Shown: piece by piece, positions 24,428 through 37,353 of the stretch
Layout of the letters: each line of letters starts with the position of its first letter
Position numbering within the stretch: the first letter of the stretch is position 1
Source: Manis javanica
Taxonomy: Eukaryota > Chordata > Mammalia > Pholidota > Manidae
NCBI RefSeq assembly: GCF_040802235.1
Contig: NC_133156.1
Span: 184,276,351 to 184,340,350, forward strand
Length of the DNA stretch: 64,000 bases
Reading direction: 5' to 3'
Program-made: the position numbers and the translations under genes
Notes under the pieces: generated by a model
The model's input: only the letters and a program-made list of their open reading frames with translations
Databases searched by the model: none
Told to the model about the DNA's origin: nothing

Positions 24428-26031
24428 GTCAGTCAGGTGTCCCCACAGCAACAGGAACTGGTCAGCAGGTGCGTGCGCAGAGCTGCCTGTAGCAGATGAT
24501 CCTGGCCTTATTTGCCAGCCTGATTAGTTCCTCCTGGAATGGATGCTCTGCATTGTTACAGCCCCAGCTTCTAGATGTTGAGTGTGTTTCCTCACTAAAT
24601 AGCAGAGTACTTTCTGGATTCAGGTTCTTCTTAGAGTCATCCCTGGGCTTTCTGTGGTTACAGTATTTTTTAAATTCAAGATTCTATTTACTGGTGGCAG
24701 ATTCCCTCCACCTTCTTAATTAAAGAACTCTGCCTGTGTGTCATATGACAAAGCAAGGTTAAGAGCCAAGTACCTGACAATTAAGGATTCAAATTCTAGC
24801 CCAGCCACCGAATAGGTAGATGTGATTTGGGGCACATAACATGACCAAAGCTCAACTCCTTCATCTGTAAACTGGGAGGATAAGAGTATAACCAGATTTC
24901 ACAGGGGACTGAGATCTAAATAATCCATATTAGGCTCTCAGATTGTGTGTTACATGAATAAATACATTTGTGTAAACTGTAAAAAAAGAAGAAAAAAACC
25001 CTCTCCTGAGTTGTCCAGGTGACCTTAAACTCCTCCAAGGTTTCTGAGCATCTTTCCTATCTGATGGTGGCAGTGGTAACTGGGAGTGCATATTCTGGGT
25101 GTTGGCATTCTAGTCCCAGCACAGTGCCTTAATTATACAGAGGTGACTTGCTGTTTAATTGTATGCAAAGTTGAAATCTTCCCTGGATCCAGCATTGTTT
25201 TCAGCCTAATTTTAAAGTTCTGTCTTAGCAGAATTCCATAACTGCCTACAAATACAGATTTGATAACCTTTATTTTTAATGAGTCCATAATTTCCTAACT
25301 TGGTACAGAAACAATTAGAAGTCTAGGAAGTATGAAAATGAACTTGTTTAGGTGAAAAAAAATATATGGTTCCTTGTCCTTGTGCTTACTTGACTGTTTT
25401 TTCTTAGAAAACTTTCCCAGAAAATAATTTGCATGTTAAAATGCTTGAATTGTAAATTTGCTTTAACTAAAAGCAAAATCATGTGTTGGAAGGAACAATT
25501 CAAATTCAAAGAATACTAGTAAGAGGCAAATGGTTCCACTTTTGAATGGGTACCTGGTTGAGTTGTGGAAAGTGCTGTTTAATTGTGTCATATTCTGCTG
25601 TAATAAGCAGGGACAACTCGCTCCTACTCAGCTTGGATACCTCATTCTATGGTAAGTTTTTCCATGAATGTTTAGGGAAAGTTTAAATGAAAGTCTTAGT
25701 TGCAAAATCCTTTTTTCCCAAATGGCATTTGCTGAGAACCGAGTTGCTGAAGCTTTATTGGCATCCCACTCACATGCTTAATCAGCAACCTCTCAGCAAA
25801 AATACTTCCATGTAGATGTATATTAATGTTGAGAAGAAGCTAGAAATACATGTTTCTGTAGATGAAAATCTAGAGGGCTGAATATGGGTTTTTTGGTTTT
25901 CTTTCTCCCATGTTGGCTTGTATGTGTAATATGTAAATGCAGTAACTAAAGGCTAGGACCTAATCTCATGATACTGTTGTGTGTGCCATTAATGCCATCA
26001 CTGACCTGGGATGCTGTTAATCTGGACTCAG
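24428..26031 (+). other. AAK1: AAK1 intron, 1.6 kb
   Basis: Contains a MIR at 24,745-24,995 ending in an A-rich stretch. Nothing else was recognised. The acceptor 'atctggactcag' has a weak pyrimidine tract. Confidence 0.85.
24745..24995 (+). repeat. MIR SINE, nearly full length
   Basis: 'caaggttaagagccaagtac', 'attcaaattctagcccagcc', 'aactccttcatctgtaaactg' and a distal 'tgttacatgaataaata' follow the MIR order over about 250 nt. Confidence 0.8.
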
Positions 26032-26142
26032 ATTCTCTCACCGGGGAAGATTCCCTGATTGATTGCTCTCTGCTTTCTAACCCCACTACTGACCTCCTGG
26101 AAGAGTTTGCCCCCATAGCCATCTCTGCTCCAGCCCATAAAG
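26032..26142 (+). CDS. AAK1: AAK1 coding exon (111 nt)
   Basis: Phase 1-1 exon (actcag|ATTCTC ... AAAG|gtaaat). It encodes [20 protein letters not shown] and [16 protein letters not shown] after a split Asp. It is acidic and Leu-rich; [10 protein letters not shown] is a plausible adaptor- or clathrin-binding segment by composition. Compared with the remembered human tail, differences are few (for example I for L in SLID). In-frame skippable. Confidence 0.95.
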
Positions 26143-27326
26143 GTAAATGCTTTCATCTTCTCAGGCCCACACATATCCTACGAGGGGAACTGAATGACTC
26201 CTGAGAATTTTCCTTAACAAACGTCTTTGCTAAAGAAGTTTTTAACCACCTCCTTTATGTGGGAAACTTGAGTCTGTATTCTTATACATAGTGTGTAACA
26301 CTGTTAAAATCCCTCTCAGTAAGAATATTTAATAAGGCTTAGAAAACAGATCGGTGAAACTATTGCTTCCTGGAAATCACCTAGAGTATAGATATCCCAT
26401 GTTATGTATGAAAGGCAGAGCTACATACCTGTACGGTCAGCCCAAGGCGGTGATTGAATTGATTACCCACTGACTTATCATTTTAATATGATACTTGTTG
26501 CCTTAAAATTGTTTTACCAAATCTTACTTAAAGTTTTTGGATAGTGATTACAATAAAGAATCAGGCATCATTCCTCAGAGGGCAGTCCTCAAAGATTAAA
26601 CTTGTAAAAGTTTTTAATTTTAGTTAACCTTTGAGTCACAATTGATGACTGGATTTCTCTTTCTAATCTAGCCTTTTCATTTCTTAGTCTTGGGTTAATA
26701 CTGGTTTGAAATTCTGCTGGACAGAGGTAGCTTGAATTGAATTCTTTTCAGTAAGTAGTTTGTGAAAGTGGTGGGCACAGTGCCTGGCTTACTCTATGCA
26801 GACATTCACTAGACTTCTTTCTTTGCTTGGGTAGTGAAAGTAGTATTCTGGAAGGAGGAAATTCATAGGAAAGAACAGTTTACGTCCTTTCTGAAGAAAA
26901 TTCAAGAAGAAAGCCTTCCTGAAATGACTAAAAAATAAATAATTTGTGGTTTGCTGTGATAATAGCTGAGTTTGTATTTCTACCCTTGACAACATTAAAA
27001 TGATTATGTTTTTATAGAGCATGTAGAGAAAAGTTACCTATTTACCCAATTATGTTTGGCCAGGAGTGTGTCAGCAGCAATATGTAATTACAGAGAAGCA
27101 TTAATTACAAAATAGGTGCTCAGCCAGCACTTGCTGGTAGGATAGCCTGATTGGATTGGAAAAGAATATTCTAACAAACTCCTGCTTGAAGTCTCTGTGC
27201 ATGTGATCCCGTGCCCCAGCATTTCCTCAGGCATCAGAGTTGTTTGAAAATCTGCTTTTCCAACCACTGGGCAGTGAGTCCTTTCAGAAGTATTTTGCTC
27301 CGCTATGTATATAGCAATTGCTTCTT

Positions 27327-27700
27327 TTTTAATTGAAGTATTGTTGATATACAATCTTATATTGGTTTCAAGTATATAACACAATGGTTTAATAGTTATC
27401 CATATTATTAAATCCTCACCCCCACTACTGCAGTTACTATCTGTCAGTGTAGGAAGATGTTGCAAAATCATTGGCTGTATTCTCCATGCTGTACTACCAT
27501 CCCCTTAACTAACTTATATTATGATTGAGAATTTTTGTATCCCCTTATTCCCCTCACCTCCCCCACCCACCCACCCAATCCTTCCCCCAAGGTAACCACT
27601 AGTCACTTCTCAGTGTCTATGGGTCTACTGCTATTTTGTTCATTGTGTTTTGCTTTGCTTTTATATTCTACAAATAAGTGAAATCATATGGTATTTGGGT
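27327..27700 (-). mobile_element. L1 3' fragment, antisense, 374 nt, with TSD
   Basis: A T-run followed by antisense L1 3' UTR ('gaagtattgttgatatacaa', 'ccctcacctcccccacccac') ends at 'aaatcatatggtatttgggt'. It is bracketed by AATTGCTTCTT at 27,316-27,326 and 27,701-27,711, the target-site duplication. Heavily 5'-truncated. Confidence 0.85.
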
Positions 27701-27949
27701 AATTGCTTCTTGAAGAGCAACTAATCACCATCACCCTGCCCCTGGTTTGAGTTTTTCTAATGTTGTTAGTCAGGACTCTGTTTGCCCAATAAAGAAGATA
27801 AATAACTAATTCCTGTGCCTTTGGAACTCCTAACATTGAAGAGATACCTCACAATAACTACAATTAATGGTCTTATAATGGTAGGGAGATTTCATCCTAT
27901 AACCCTTCTTCCTAATCATTTATGAAAGCCTTAACATGGCCAACTCTTT

Positions 27950-28050
27950 TTTTTTTTGGTATCATTAAGGTACAATTACATGAGCAATATTATGATTACT
28001 AGACACCCCCCATTATCAAGTCCCCACCACATACCCCATTACAGTTAATA
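27950..28050 (-). mobile_element. Minimal L1 3'-terminal insertion (about 100 nt), with TSD
   Basis: T-run, then 'ggtatcattaaggtacaatt' and 'gagcaatattatgattacta': only the last 90 or so nt of an L1, antisense. GCCAACTCTTT at 27,939-27,949 and 28,051-28,061 is the target-site duplication. Confidence 0.88.
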
Positions 28051-28250
28051 GCCAACTCTTTAAGCATTTCTTTTCCATCTCCCTAAGCTTTCCAGTTTTG
28101 CTACTTTTATTTCAACCAGGAAAATAAGCATTTTCAACTTTAAAAACAACAGCAATTGTACAGTTGGGAACTTTTTGCCTCTTACGTGTTCTCACATTTG
28201 CTAATCTTTACTTCTGTTATTTCTGCTTGTGTACTTGATTCTGTATTAAG

Positions 28251-28361
28251 CTGCAGAAGATAGTAATCTCATCTCAGGTTTTGATGTCCCTGAGGGTTCG
28301 GACAAGGTGGCAGAAGATGAGTTTGACCCTATTCCTGTATTGATAACCAAAAACCCGCAAG
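28251..28361 (+). CDS. AAK1: AAK1 coding exon (111 nt), last exon shared by both isoforms
   Basis: Phase 1-1 exon (attaag|CTGCAG ... CAAG|gtaaga). It encodes [20 protein letters not shown] and [35 protein letters not shown] is acidic with FDxP-like elements typical of adaptor-binding tails. The final single G can join GT of the exon at 29,276 (giving Gly-Gly-His-Ser) or GT of the exon at 38,549 (Gly-Leu-Gln-Arg). Both junctions keep frame, so this is the branch point for the two C-termini. Confidence 0.95.
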
Positions 28362-29275
28362 GTAAGAAAGAGAGGATGGGGAAAAGAGAAGAGCTTGGCA
28401 TCAGCTCTCTACAAAATAGCAATGTACCTAATCTACAAGGGGGAAAAAAGTATCCATATTTAATGATGGAAATGGGGGGGGTAATGACAATCATTGTGGA
28501 CTAGACCAGTACAGGTATGGATGCAGAGACAGATAGAGATACTGTTACAGGTATCTTAAAGCTTGACCATGGTGTTTACTTAAGAGTGAACAAAAGTATT
28601 TAATAGTTTGACTAAAAGCCAGTTTTTATAAAGTATCAAGCCAAAAATAAAGTGATCTTCAGTAAGTAGAAACCTGAAGACATATAATTAAAAAAAAGCA
28701 CTGAACATTTTTTATCATTATTAGAAGAATATGTAATAAATATTCTCCCCGCCACCCCCCCGCCAAAGAGATTAACAATGGTGCTTCAATATCATTTGCA
28801 TCTTTTGGACATTTGTAAAGCATCCTTTTTCCTCTTTGATGGATTAATCATTTGAACATGCCATAAAGCATGCCATGAATTGCCATAGGACCATCTATAT
28901 ATTTTTAAAGCATGTTTTTGCAGTGATCTTAATAACTAATTTCCCCCCCAGTGCAAAAATTACTTTTACTTTATCAAGCAGGTGACTCAATCTTATCAGA
29001 AAGTCCAATTAGGCAAAATGTATATTCATTTGAAAACAGCATCCTCTTTGCAAGGTGTTATGCCTATAGTATGGTGTACATACAGTGCCTGGTTTTTGGT
29101 GGGAGGTGGTGGGTACCTAATTTATATGTTTCAATTCAACATGTAAGAGTGCAAATGTTAATCGTTGCTTCTCTAGGGCTTTTTTGGGTTTTGGTGTTTT
29201 CTCCTTTGCTTGCGCTGCACAACTGAACTGTAACCCTCTGTATTTTGTACTGAATTCCTATCTCTCCACTTCCAG
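28362..29275 (+). other. AAK1: AAK1 intron before the short-isoform terminal exon
   Basis: 914 nt, no repeat recognised; a C-rich run lies at about 28,747-28,765. In long-isoform transcripts the intron would instead run 28,362-38,548. Confidence 0.85.
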
Positions 29276-29370
29276 GTGGGCACTCTAGAAACAGCAGTGG
29301 GAGCTCTGAGTCCAGTCTTCCCAACCTAGCCAGGTCTTTACTGCTGGTGGATCAGCTCATAGACCTGTAG
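29276..29370 (+). CDS. AAK1: AAK1 terminal coding exon, short isoform
   Basis: Acceptor cttccag|GTGGGC. It encodes [20 protein letters not shown] and [10 protein letters not shown], then TAG at 29,368-29,370. The ending [10 protein letters not shown] matches the C-terminus of the 961-residue human isoform as I remember it. DQLIDL is an LIDL-type clathrin-box motif, fitting AAK1's clathrin binding. Ser-rich stretch upstream may be phosphorylated. The nine exons from 635 give 369 codons, reaching 961 when added to the 592 residues expected upstream. Confidence 0.96.
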
Positions 29371-31919
29371 CCGTGACCCAGTAGCAGATGCAGTTCTGTA
29401 ACCTTCATACCGTAATGTACATTTTCATTACGGAGTTCTAAGAAAAATGATTTTTTTTTAAATCTGCAAATAAGGGGCCCTCTAGCCCTTGTCTCTCCTA
29501 CCCCTTGCCTTCTGTAGAAATGATAAGGAAAGAAAATCACTTTGGCCCTCCAGATATTCCTTGGCCAGCACCGCCCTGTTAGTTTGCTGTGTTTTCTCAT
29601 TACCCTTCTTCAATGGCATTCTCTTAAGTCAGTTGCTAGATGCCATGAGCTTCATCTCTGCTGGAATTGACTCCACCAAAAGCTTAACTGTAACTGAAGC
29701 TAGTGAATTGACACCTTTGTCTTATTCTTGCTAGGAATGGCCTCCCAGATCAATCCTCCCAACCCCTGTCTCCTTTGGCCAGATGCCATGAATGTGTTTC
29801 TCTGCTTTTGCTTTTTATCCTGCTGCATTATCATGAGGACGTGGCTTCTTCAGTTGGTCTTAACTCTAGGCAGTAGCCTGGAGGTGGGTTTGTGGTTTAA
29901 GAAAGGGTAAAACTGATTGACTGATGGTATATGTTTGAAGAGAGAAAATGAACCCAGCTCTAGCCAACCAACTTTGACCTTGTTTGATCATAGACTTAGC
30001 CAAGGGATTTTACACCCCATGCAATCTGCCCGACATTTATCCAGCGTTCTGGCTTCCACTGAACCATGATTTCTCAGATCTGGAGACATGACAGCAAGTA
30101 CTTAAGATCCTTGGATAAAAATGTGTACATTATATAAATCCCAAGTATTGCCATTCCTTTTCATGTTAACTGTCCCAAGCCGGGATCTCAGAATTAGACC
30201 AAAACAAGACAATGGTGGTAATATGATACCTTTTATTAGAAGACTTTTCACTGGGGGGTGGATGGGGGAGGGGAAGGAATTGTAGCAGAAACAGATGTAT
30301 TTTTCTTGTGATTTTTATTTTGAATCAAATATTGTAAATTGTGTATAAATGAAGACACTGAATAGTTCTGTTTCCACTTGGCATTTCGAGTCTGATATCA
30401 GGTGTCTGTACAGGGTTTTGATCTCTTTCCCTTATATAATTAAACAGCAATCACACAGTGTAACATATGGAATCATTCTGAGTAGACTTGTGTGTTGCTA
30501 TAAGCTTTCAGCAGGTCCTCTGTCTTTGTAGAATAAGCATGATGTTTTATTTTCAGATTATCAGAAGTAAGTGTGCTGACAAGCTGGGCACAATCTGACT
30601 CTGGCTACTTACCTTTCTTTCTCTCTGATGTTTGAATTGAAGGATTCAGCCAATGAAATAACGTTCAGTTGGTTTTCCTTGTCTTCTAGATTAAAAAACA
30701 AAGCAAGCATAGTTCCTCACTAACCTTAGGATACTGTTTATAAAATAAATAAAGGACCCTGCACTGACATGACAACATGCCTCATGGTCACCCTCTGTGT
30801 ATGTCCTTAATTGTAGTGTATTTTTTTTCCCTACGTGGAAAGCAATTTTATAAAATCACCCCTTTGAAAAGAGGTGGGCAGAGAACCCCATTGTGGTTCT
30901 CTTCCTTGAGTGCTATTTTCCATGATCAAAAGGGAAACTTAGTTGATCAGATTTGTACAAATAAAATTCCAAGTCCGTTTGCTTGTTTCTCTATGTAGTA
31001 CTTTTGTTTCTTCCTCCTCACGTTTGCACTTTAAGGGGGAAAAAAGCAAGTTGATCAGCAACAACAGCCTGCAAAACATTGCACTTTGGAGGTCAAACTC
31101 TGACCCCAGCAATGTGAGAGCAGCCTTTGAAAGGCATAAGAGGAAAAGTCTAAATCTTTCCATCTTCCTTCTGACTTTAAATACTTCCCGTGCCAGCTGA
31201 ACCTAAATGGGCTAAGTAAGGGCCTCTATTAGGATAATGGATCATTTCCAAAATTGAAGGAGGCACAACCTTCCGGCTGAGGATTGAAAAAGATACCCTT
31301 GAAGAACTCTCTGTGATTGAAAGCAGTGAAAATGAGACTTGGTTTGCCCCTTTACGGACAGGAATATTACTGAAGATCAAAAATGTATTCTTTTCCCTGG
31401 AATAGAAAGTATGTATAAACTAATGAAGAAAATGCTTATTTTTAAATAAGAATAATGTTTTATGCTTATGTTTTCCAATTTTATTTTTTTTCATACATAC
31501 ATGTTAGAAATATAATGAAATACCTACTTTCTCAATTTAATTGAAACCATGATGACTACAGTTGAGAAATAGGTGTCTTTAAATTGTTCCTTTCATGTAT
31601 TTCCCATAATCTCATTGAGATAATTACCTCGTTATCTGGTTCAGTAAAGCGTAATCAAACCTGTTAATGAAAATGAACAGATCAGAAGTCAGAAGCCAGG
31701 GACTGCAAGCCGAGGGAGATAATGACATGAAATTCCCTTGGGCTTATTGTTTAGGAGTAGGGCTTCAAAGGGGAGTACGTTTTTTTCTGTTAAGGAGTAT
31801 GTGTGAGGTTCTCGGTAAATGGGACCTCCCTTAATTTATAGCATCACCCCTGAGCTGAAAATTGATTTGATATGAGTGTAGTATACTGATAACTGATAGA
31901 CCTGTGAAACTCTAGACTG

Positions 31920-32110
31920 AGCTACAAGAGGGACCTCAGAAAGCACCCTCTAGTCCAGACACCTCATTTCACAGGTGTGGGGCCTGAGGCAGGCTGGTGG
32001 GAAAAGAGGCCCGGACAGGACTGGCCACCTGAGATCTCATCCCAGCCTTTGCCAGTCACTGGTCACGTGGTCCTCACAGGTGCTTCGCTGTCAGAGTTGC
32101 TGTTTCCTAT
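31920..32110 (-). repeat. MIR-like segment in the UTR
   Basis: 'cacctcatttcacaggtgtg' followed by 'ggcctgaggcaggctggtgg' and 'tgccagtcactggtcacgtgg' resembles antisense MIR or a related SINE. Diverged. Confidence 0.4.
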
Positions 32111-34217
32111 TTATACAATGATGAATTTGGACTAGATGGTCTTTAAGATTATAGAATTCTAGGGTTCTGAGCATATATTATGTTTTCGAAGGACAATGAA
32201 GGATTTACATAATCCCAATGTTCTTCAGTTATCTTCTGTAGCTCTTACTATTACCGTAGCAGTATTTATCTTTTAGAGAATTAGGATGGGCTTTTACTAA
32301 TCTGGGTTGCTCGCTCTTGGCCATCTGAATAGAAGCCTGAATTACCATAGAGCTTTGGACCTAGATTTCCCTTTTTAATCATATACATGCATGTCCTTAT
32401 GTTTCAACAAAACAGCACCAAGAGGTTTCAGCTCAATGATTTGCCACTCAAAAATGGGCAGGTACTCTAAGCATATGTTTCTGGTTTGCTTTTATTCCAG
32501 CTGTGCAAGAGTAATGACTATATCAGAAAACATCACAAGTTTTCTTTTTTTCCTTCACAACATTCAGATAAACTAGATCACCAAATTTAAGTCCCTGTGT
32601 TTTAAAAAACACAGGCCTCAAAGGAGATAAGGTTTAAATGGACACTTCTAAGTATTAATTATAATCAATGATTTCTTCAGCAGACATGTCAGAATTTTAA
32701 CACTTAAGTGAGTGTCGCTCCCTTCAAAGGCATCTGGTTTTACTTGGGAAGCTAATACTTAATTCTAATGATGCTGCCATCTTTTGAAGTTATTTTTGAA
32801 ACTTCTTTCCTTAGAAATACCATCAAGGAAGGTAATAAGGCATAAGAAAATCAGTTGTATTATTACCTAATTAGTATCACTTTCAACTTCTGAAAGTATG
32901 TTCGTTTCTTGATCTTCTTCCACCACCCTTGGTTCTGAGTAACATTTGGCTATTTCCAAAAAGCAAAATCCCCTCCCTCTTAGATAAAGAGTGGTTACTA
33001 CTGGAGATAGGAAAAAGCATAATCCACAGGAAACACCCAGAAAGGATCTTATAATGGAAAGTGACAACAATCAGTCTAATTTCCTTACTATTCTGAATAA
33101 GGGAACTTTGGTGATTGTTGCCTGTCTTTGGTATGGTTTAGAAAACTGAAAGATACAGGTTTTAAAATACCTCTGGAAGAGGTTGTCACTTTGTCAGGTG
33201 TCATTGGATGCTTGACTTGGCTCTTCCTAGATTAGAATTATAGAACCTGGATTGCTAGAATTGTAGAACCTGTATATAATACTGTTTCCCTACTATCCCG
33301 ACAGATAATTGATAATTTTGATTCAAACCGACGCAGCTTTCCCCAGGTCAGAAACAGTTCTGCCTTCAGCAGTGCTGTGGGAAGGAAGGGACTTTTTGGG
33401 TTGACCTCAGCCCAGAGGTAATGGAGGGATCTGGGCTCAGCTAAACAAATGTACTCTATAGATAACTTGGACCAAAATAAAGTATCCCATGATATTTGTC
33501 TATATTTTCAAGAATCTTTAGCTTTCTCAAATTATCATGATCCTGTACCACTAACTCAGGGTTTAGGAATAAAAATGACAGACAACTACTCAATTAAACA
33601 AATTAGAGGCTGCCATGTAGAATAGAGCAATGATCACAGGGATATTTAAAATGGAATATTTACTGAAACACTCCAGATATTACAAAGCTATCTTTTATTC
33701 CTCTCTAGAGACTATAATTTTACCAACAGAAAGTTAAGTCTTTTCCTTTTCCACACTAGTAATGAATGTTCCTGAAGTTGTATGTGCTTGGGTTTTTTGA
33801 TTCAGAATGAATCCCAGATGGCCTCCATTTCAAATAATCTGTTGTACTAAGACACGATGTTGTTTTTCCTGGGTTTCCTTTCACTAAGGTGAGGGAGAGA
33901 GGTTCCTTGGGTAAATACTAGCCTATGCAAAGTTACCAAATGGTGATAGTTGCTGGAATGGAAGTCACTTTCTCGGTTCCCACTTTGATGGAGTGTCCTG
34001 AATTACTCTTTTCCTATGAGTATTCTACTCCACCCTTTGCATACCCCCTGGTCATGTAGATGTATATTTGCCACAAGTCTTTATCCTGTCCTCCCCAAGA
34101 AGAGAAAGCAGAGGTACATAAAGCTACTTTAGCAGTAAAAATGTGAAGTTAAAATATTGCTAATCAAGTATTGTATAAAAAAAATGTAAACAAATTTCTT
34201 ATGTAAACATATAAGGG

Positions 34218-34223
34218 AATAAA
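34218..34223 (+). terminator. AAK1: Candidate internal AAK1 poly(A) signal
   Basis: AATAAA followed by a T-rich stretch (gacttttatctgtt). The downstream GT-rich element is weaker than that at 37,348. Confidence 0.35.
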
Positions 34224-37200
34224 GACTTTTATCTGTTCAAATGAGAGCATGATGTTCAGAGATGTAAAAACTTAAAATAGCTGTTTTCCTCCTCTGAGAA
34301 CCCACTTTTGCAGAAAAGATTTAAACACATCATTGAGTGATGATAAGTACTTGTGCACAAGGCAAGTGTGAATGCTTGTGATTGACATGTTGAGGATGTT
34401 TTAGTGAGTCATGGCTTCCCTGGCTTCACCTCATGGTCAGGGAGAATAAAACCCCTGTAAGCCTGTACTTTATATGACCAGGCACAGGTTGGAAAACAGA
34501 GCACAGATTTTCAGCCACACTCCTTTGATTTAACCCTTTCTATATCTAATATTAAATATTCAATGTAATTAAACATTTTATGTAGGCAAGAGCAGTTTTA
34601 TGCCCAAGAAATCTTTTCCATTGAATTGCTCTGTTGGCTTGAGAGGCACAGTATTACTAGTCAGTGTTGGCTCCCATCAAATCCCTTACTCCCCAGTTGT
34701 GGTTTTTAATGCAGCTATACAACATATGGTGAAAACAAACCCTTAATTTTAAAAAAGGTCATGGAAATTAGTAGTTTGATACACATCTCTTGATTCCCTG
34801 ATTTGGTTCTAAGAGTGTATATTTCAGTTGTACTACATTTCTGAAGTTCTTGTGAAGGGGTATTTTGCTTTCTATTTGCTAACTATATGAGAAGGTTCCC
34901 CAGTACTCCAAATCTTCATTTTCAGTTTTTTAGCCGAATTATGTCTTTCATACTTCCTATAACTGTTATTTCAATTTATATAATGGAGGAAAGTAAAAGT
35001 CTGGTTGTACATGATATATTGCACTAAGGAATATCTTGTCTGAAACTTAGTCTTGAGATTTTGATTTCTTAGGATGCACTCTGAGGACCTTCACTATGTC
35101 CAACAGAAAAAATTTCTCAGGTAAAGCTATGCCAAATCATTCAGCACTTTTGATTGCTTTGGAAGTTAATAGGGAGTTGGTGAGGATAGTTGCCAAGTTA
35201 TCAAATATTTGGGACTCTTTTCCTACTCTCTGAAGCAAATGAACTCTTAGTGAATTCTAGAGAATTTGGAACCTTAAGATAAACTAAAATGGAACTATCC
35301 CTAAGTGGAAGTGTCAAACAAGTGTGCTTTACCCTAACCTGACACACTCTTGTACATCAGAGCAAGAAAAAGAACTGTGTTTTGACTTCTTTAATGTGCT
35401 AAACCAAAATAAAGAGAGATTTGACACAGTTTGAGGGAGTTAGAACATAATGTTCAATGTTAGGTTTCATAATAAGGAAGACCCTTGGGCTGATGGTGAA
35501 GCCAAGTCCGAGGTTTTAGCCACCCACCCCTAGGAATGACTAGCTGGCATTACTGAGCTCTGTGGTCACACGGCCTCTGCTATGCATGCCACTGGTTGCC
35601 AGAGGAACTGGGCTAAGGCACGAGGTTAAATCAGTGTAAATCCTTTATTGCTAGTAGGCAGATGGCTTCAAACACAGTAGCAGTAAAAATGTAAAATTTG
35701 AACATTTTCCTGATAGTACAAGGCTTTCTTCGCATACAACCACCATTCACTTTGAAAACACATGCTTTCCCTGCGAGAACACACTCATTCCAAAAAGGCC
35801 TCTAACTGCTGACAAGATTTAATGTCTATCTTCTGTTACAGTTATTTAGAATCTTTCCTTCTCTTGACTGTTTTGTTTCTTGTGCTGCAATCACCAAAAT
35901 TCCTTGAGGGAATGTGGCTGTCTGTGCGTCCCCATGCCCACCAGCATTTCTTTGGTTTCCATAATACCAGGCTTGGAGAGTTGCAAAAGGTGGTGGTTCT
36001 CTGCCTTGCTTACACAGCACCCTTCTAAAAAGAATAGGAAGGTTAAGAGACTTGGCCCTCTCAAGAGAATCCTTTAAATGTACTTTTCCAGTCCTGTAAA
36101 GCAGATTCATGCTGAAAGAGAGAGATGAAATAGGTCTGGCTTTGTTTTGAAGGACAGGAAACTAGTTCTCTTTCAGACTTGATGCTATAGTATTTTGTGA
36201 CTGTGTTTGGGAATTTTAAAAAGTTGTTGGAATTTTAGGCATGATTTTCTAATTACTCACCATGAAGGCCATAGCCAAAGAATATGCTCTGAATTGGCAG
36301 GGCTCCAGCTGACTTGACCAAGAGCCCACTTTTTAACAGGAATTACTTAGGTTAGGCATAATCTTCCATCCTATCCAACCATGGATATGGGCACCCCCTG
36401 CATGGTACTTTACAATTCTCAGTGTAATCCAACACTGCAGGTATCCCGTGTGCCCGGATTCTATAGGTAGCTGTTTTTTGGCAGTGTCTGCACACAAATT
36501 AATCTGACTGACTTAAGTTAAATGTCCTGAAAGCACTAACTCCAGTCAAACTAGTGTTTCATTTTCATTGCTGATTTGTATGATGCCAGAATTAGTCATT
36601 GGCTTGACTAAATTTACTTTTTTTTTTCCTAAGAGATATTTTGCTCTCCCCAGGAACCAGCTTAGTAACACCAACTTTTGGGGTAGTTTTGGAAGATGAG
36701 AAATTGTGCCTTAGTTTTGGTAACTGAAAACTTTGTCCAGCTGATGCTATGTTAGAAAGTGGTTCAAGGAATTGGGGCCTTTCATACCACTTGCTGGGCA
36801 AATCTTACTTTGGAAAACCTCTTTGCCCCCTCTCATTTGAATTTCCTCCCAGAAATCATGATCTGGGGAATCACTGTGACAGATTTAATATCAATATGCT
36901 TGCCTGTGAGTTTAGGATTTTGTCTTTCTACATTCTGTTGCAAGGGAGAAAGTATTCTCTCTATTTCCTATCAGCCAACTAATGCTTTCCTATCACCAAT
37001 GTAGGTGCACATATTAAAGTTTTAATGCAAGGAAAAATTTACCTTCTTCAAAATCATATTCTTCAAATATTATTCAGAAAGCCCTTCAGAACCAGTTCAG
37101 AATTTAAGACTAATTTGGAATTCACTCAACACAGTCAAACTGTTAGAAAGGGAAATAAAGATGGGAGAAATACCCACCTTTTTTTGTTTCTGAAAACAAT

Positions 37201-37347
37201 ACTTAAGGTCAGAACTGTTTAAAAAGAAGCACTGCTAAAAAGTTATAGGATTCAGAGAAACAATTTTTTTTGTACATACCTTCTAAAATGTTCAGATCTC
37301 TCTCTACGTCTCCCTACAATGTAATGTCTCTAAGTGACTGGTTTCCC

Positions 37348-37353
37348 AATAAA
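37348..37353 (+). terminator. AAK1: Candidate poly(A) signal, AAK1 short isoform
   Basis: AATAAA, a cleavage region 12-20 nt later, then a GT-rich element (tgctgtgttttgtgtgctt, 37,373-37,391). This is the most complete poly(A) site between the short stop codon and the alternative terminal exon. Confidence 0.65.

Larger units (their letters stand above)
26143..28250 (+). other. AAK1: AAK1 intron, 2.1 kb, with two L1 3' scraps
   Basis: Holds two antisense L1 3' fragments, 27,327-27,700 and 27,950-28,050, each with its own target-site duplication. 26,143-27,310 shows nothing recognisable. Confidence 0.85.

Noticed and set aside
28307-28504. Open frame running from an AAK1 exon past its donor
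   Set aside because: Read-through of the exon at 28,251 into intron; the gtaaga donor at 28,362 and both downstream acceptors keep the exon frame.
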